A stretch of 7,333 nt of DNA from Desulfobacteraceae bacterium. Lineage in GTDB: Bacteria; Desulfobacterota; DSM-4660; Desulfatiglandales; Desulfatiglandaceae. Under the pieces are notes generated by a model that searched no databases, was not told the DNA's origin, and worked only from the letters and a program-made list of their open reading frames with translations. The position numbers and the translations under genes were made by a program. The DNA lies in the NCBI GenBank assembly GCA_030642205.1, contig DAOWOF010000113.1, forward strand, positions 1 to 7,333, read 5' to 3'. Of the stretch, positions 6,002 through 7,333 are shown in pieces. The stretch's first letter is position 1. Each line of letters begins with the position of its first letter.

Positions 6002-6986
6002 ATTTGCCTACCCCACCATTCTCTTGCTCTTTGTTTTTCTGGTATTTTGGGTCGTCTATAGACTGAAACAAAAACCAAAGGGAATTACCCATTCCATGGC
6101 AGGAGAACTGGCACGGCTATCTGATGCGGGGACTCTGATTATAAGCAGACTTCCATTTCTCTTAAGGCTAGGATGTTTATGCCTTATAATTATGGCGGCT
6201 GCCAGACCACAATTATATAATGTGTCAAGGGAAATATTGTCCGCCGGAGTGGATATAATGCTCTGCCTGGATACCTCAGGTTCCATGAAGGCTCAGGATT
6301 TTAAGCTGAATAATAAGCCTGTCTCCCGTTTAACCGCTGTCAAGGAAGTTGTAAGCGATTTTATAAATAAACGCCAGATGGATCGTATTGGCCTTGTAGT
6401 ATTTGGAGAAGAGGCCTATACCCAGTCCCCTTTGACAATGGACAAGGGATTGTTGCTCAAGCTTTTGGATAATATGGAGATAGGGATGGCAGGCGACAAG
6501 ACCGCCATCGGGTCTGCCATAGCAATTGGAGGCAAAAGGTTAAAGGACTTAAAGGCAAAGTCCAAAGTTCTGATCCTGGTAACGGATGGTAGAAATAACG
6601 CGGGTGAAATCACGCCATCCAGCGCTTCCGGAGCAGTACAGGCGCTGGGGATCAAAATCTACACTATCGGAGTAGGCGGCACAGGGCCTGCCCCTTTTCC
6701 TGTCAAGACTCTCTTTGGTGAACGTATGGTCTATCAGAGGGTTGATCTGGATGAGAAAACCCTAAAAAACATAGCCCGGATCGGGGGAGGTCAATATTTC
6801 AGGGCAGCTGACAGTAAAGAGCTTTCGAAGATATATAAAATTATCGATCAGACCGAAAAGACAGAAGTCAAGGTCAAGGAATTTTTTCATCTCAATGAGC
6901 TTTATTACTATTTTCTGATCCCCGCAATCATCTTCTTTGGCCTTGAAATCTTATTTAAAACTATTATCTTCAGGGTACTTCCATGA
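5991..6986 (+). CDS. batA: BatA-type VWA-domain membrane protein
   Basis: Membrane-anchored von Willebrand A protein of the Bat (Bacteroides aerotolerance) type. Two N-terminal transmembrane helices (about 6-23 and 54-71) precede a VWA domain (about 86-285) facing the periplasm or cytoplasm according to topology, and a C-terminal helix (about 305-325) ends it. The MIDAS metal site is complete: DTSGS (94-98), T171 in GDKTAIG, and D199 in VTDGRNN. The ARPQL segment after helix 2 is typical of BatA/BatB. Length 331 aa is normal. The SD AGGGGG lies before the ATG within the 3' end of the previous gene, giving an 11-bp overlap. Its stop overlaps the batB start in an ATGA. The intact MIDAS suggests metal-dependent binding to a partner; that partner is unknown here. 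Assignment as BatA rather than BatB rests on gene order. Confidence 0.9.
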   Translation: MNFKFAYPTILLLFVFLVFWVVYRLKQKPKGITHSMAGELARLSDAGTLIISRLPFLLRLGCLCLIIMAAARPQLYNVSREILSAGVDIMLCLDTSGSMKAQDFKLNNKPVSRLTAVKEVVSDFINKRQMDRIGLVVFGEEAYTQSPLTMDKGLLLKLLDNMEIGMAGDKTAIGSAIAIGGKRLKDLKAKSKVLILVTDGRNNAGEITPSSASGAVQALGIKIYTIGVGGTGPAPFPVKTLFGERMVYQRVDLDEKTLKNIARIGGGQYFRAADSKELSKIYKIIDQTEKTEVKVKEFFHLNELYYYFLIPAIIFFGLEILFKTIIFRVLP

Positions 6987-7333
6987 CCTTTTCGCATTTC
7001 TGGATTTTACATCTTTTGTGGCTATTACCCATCGCTGGATTCCTTCTTATTGTTTGCAAGCGACAAAAAAAAAGGACACTGGCAAGGCTGGCTGATCATG
7101 AATTGATTTTCAGACTCATGGATAAGGAAATCAAGGAGAGGGTCTTTTTAAAGGGTTTACTATTGCTTATTGCTTTGGGATGTATGATTTTTGCGCTTGC
7201 AGGTCCACGGTGGGGCAATTATTATCAGGAAGTATCGCAAAAAGGGGTGGATATTATGCTCCTTGTAGATGTTTCTTCAAGCATGCTGGTTCAAGATCTT
7301 AAACCCAATCGCCTTGAACGCGCCCGCCGGGAA
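6983..7333 (+). CDS. batB: BatB-type VWA-domain membrane protein, N-terminal part (truncated by window edge)
   Basis: The first 117 codons of a second Bat-type VWA protein; the rest lies beyond the right edge. It shares the BatA layout: a transmembrane helix (about 7-24, WILHLLWLLPIAGFLLIV), a basic stretch CKRQKKR, a second helix (about 56-73) ending in the characteristic ALAGPRWG, then the VWA start GVDIMLLVDVSSSM with MIDAS residues D96, S98 and S100. The ATG overlaps the batA TGA by 4 bp (ATGA), and AGGG lies 7 nt upstream, so the two VWA proteins are translationally coupled and probably made in fixed ratio. An A9 run lies at codons 28-30 (7065-7073). In related operons batB is often followed by TPR (BatC) or BatD proteins; what follows here cannot be seen. 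Confidence 0.9.
   Translation, partial: MTFSHFWILHLLWLLPIAGFLLIVCKRQKKRTLARLADHELIFRLMDKEIKERVFLKGLLLLIALGCMIFALAGPRWGNYYQEVSQKGVDIMLLVDVSSSMLVQDLKPNRLERARRE

Noticed and set aside
1..7333. CRISPR array, tRNA/rRNA, prophage, toxin-antitoxin, insertion sequence or other defence genes
   Set aside because: No spaced repeat series, RNA-gene signatures, transposase or phage domains were seen; all long frames belong to housekeeping or MoxR-Bat families.

Overview
The window reads as ordinary bacterial chromosome, dense in genes and fairly AT-rich. Two blocks point away from a shared control region near 2944-3143. Nothing marks it as plasmid, phage or transposon DNA. The mix of a topA/dprA pair, a LysM protein and a MoxR-DUF58-Bat operon, with gene style and SD sites of Gram-negative type, suggests a Desulfobacterota (deltaproteobacteria)-like organism. 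This taxonomic guess is an inference from gene content and protein flavour only; no marker RNA is present.

Left block, minus strand, in order of transcription: a secreted LysM-domain protein (1810-2943, TTG start with a good SD); a 267-bp gap holding two hairpin systems, a candidate promoter and a U9 tract; dprA (436-1542, DNA-processing/RecA-loading protein); then topA (DNA topoisomerase I), of which only the first 128 codons lie inside the window (386-1). The dprA-topA pairing is common across bacteria.

Right block, plus strand: moxR (AAA+ ATPase, 3144-4127), a DUF58 protein (4128-5003), a membrane-anchored BatD/DUF4381-like protein (5006-6001), batA (von Willebrand A protein, 5991-6986) and the start of batB (second VWA protein, 6983 to the window end). 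Genes are 0-2 bp apart or overlap by 4-11 bp, so they form one translationally coupled operon. In this known but poorly understood system, a MoxR ATPase is thought to act as a chaperone working with MIDAS-type VWA proteins at the inner membrane/periplasm, and it has been linked to stress tolerance and to maturation of other protein complexes.

I found no convincing undescribed system. The features most worth a second look are non-coding: a nested inverted-repeat element ending in a U9 tract in the dprA leader, with possible alternative pairings; and a perfect 10-bp inverted repeat laid over the lysM stop codon, next to a second hairpin. Also notable are a C8 tract inside dprA and A9 tracts near the starts of lysM and batB.
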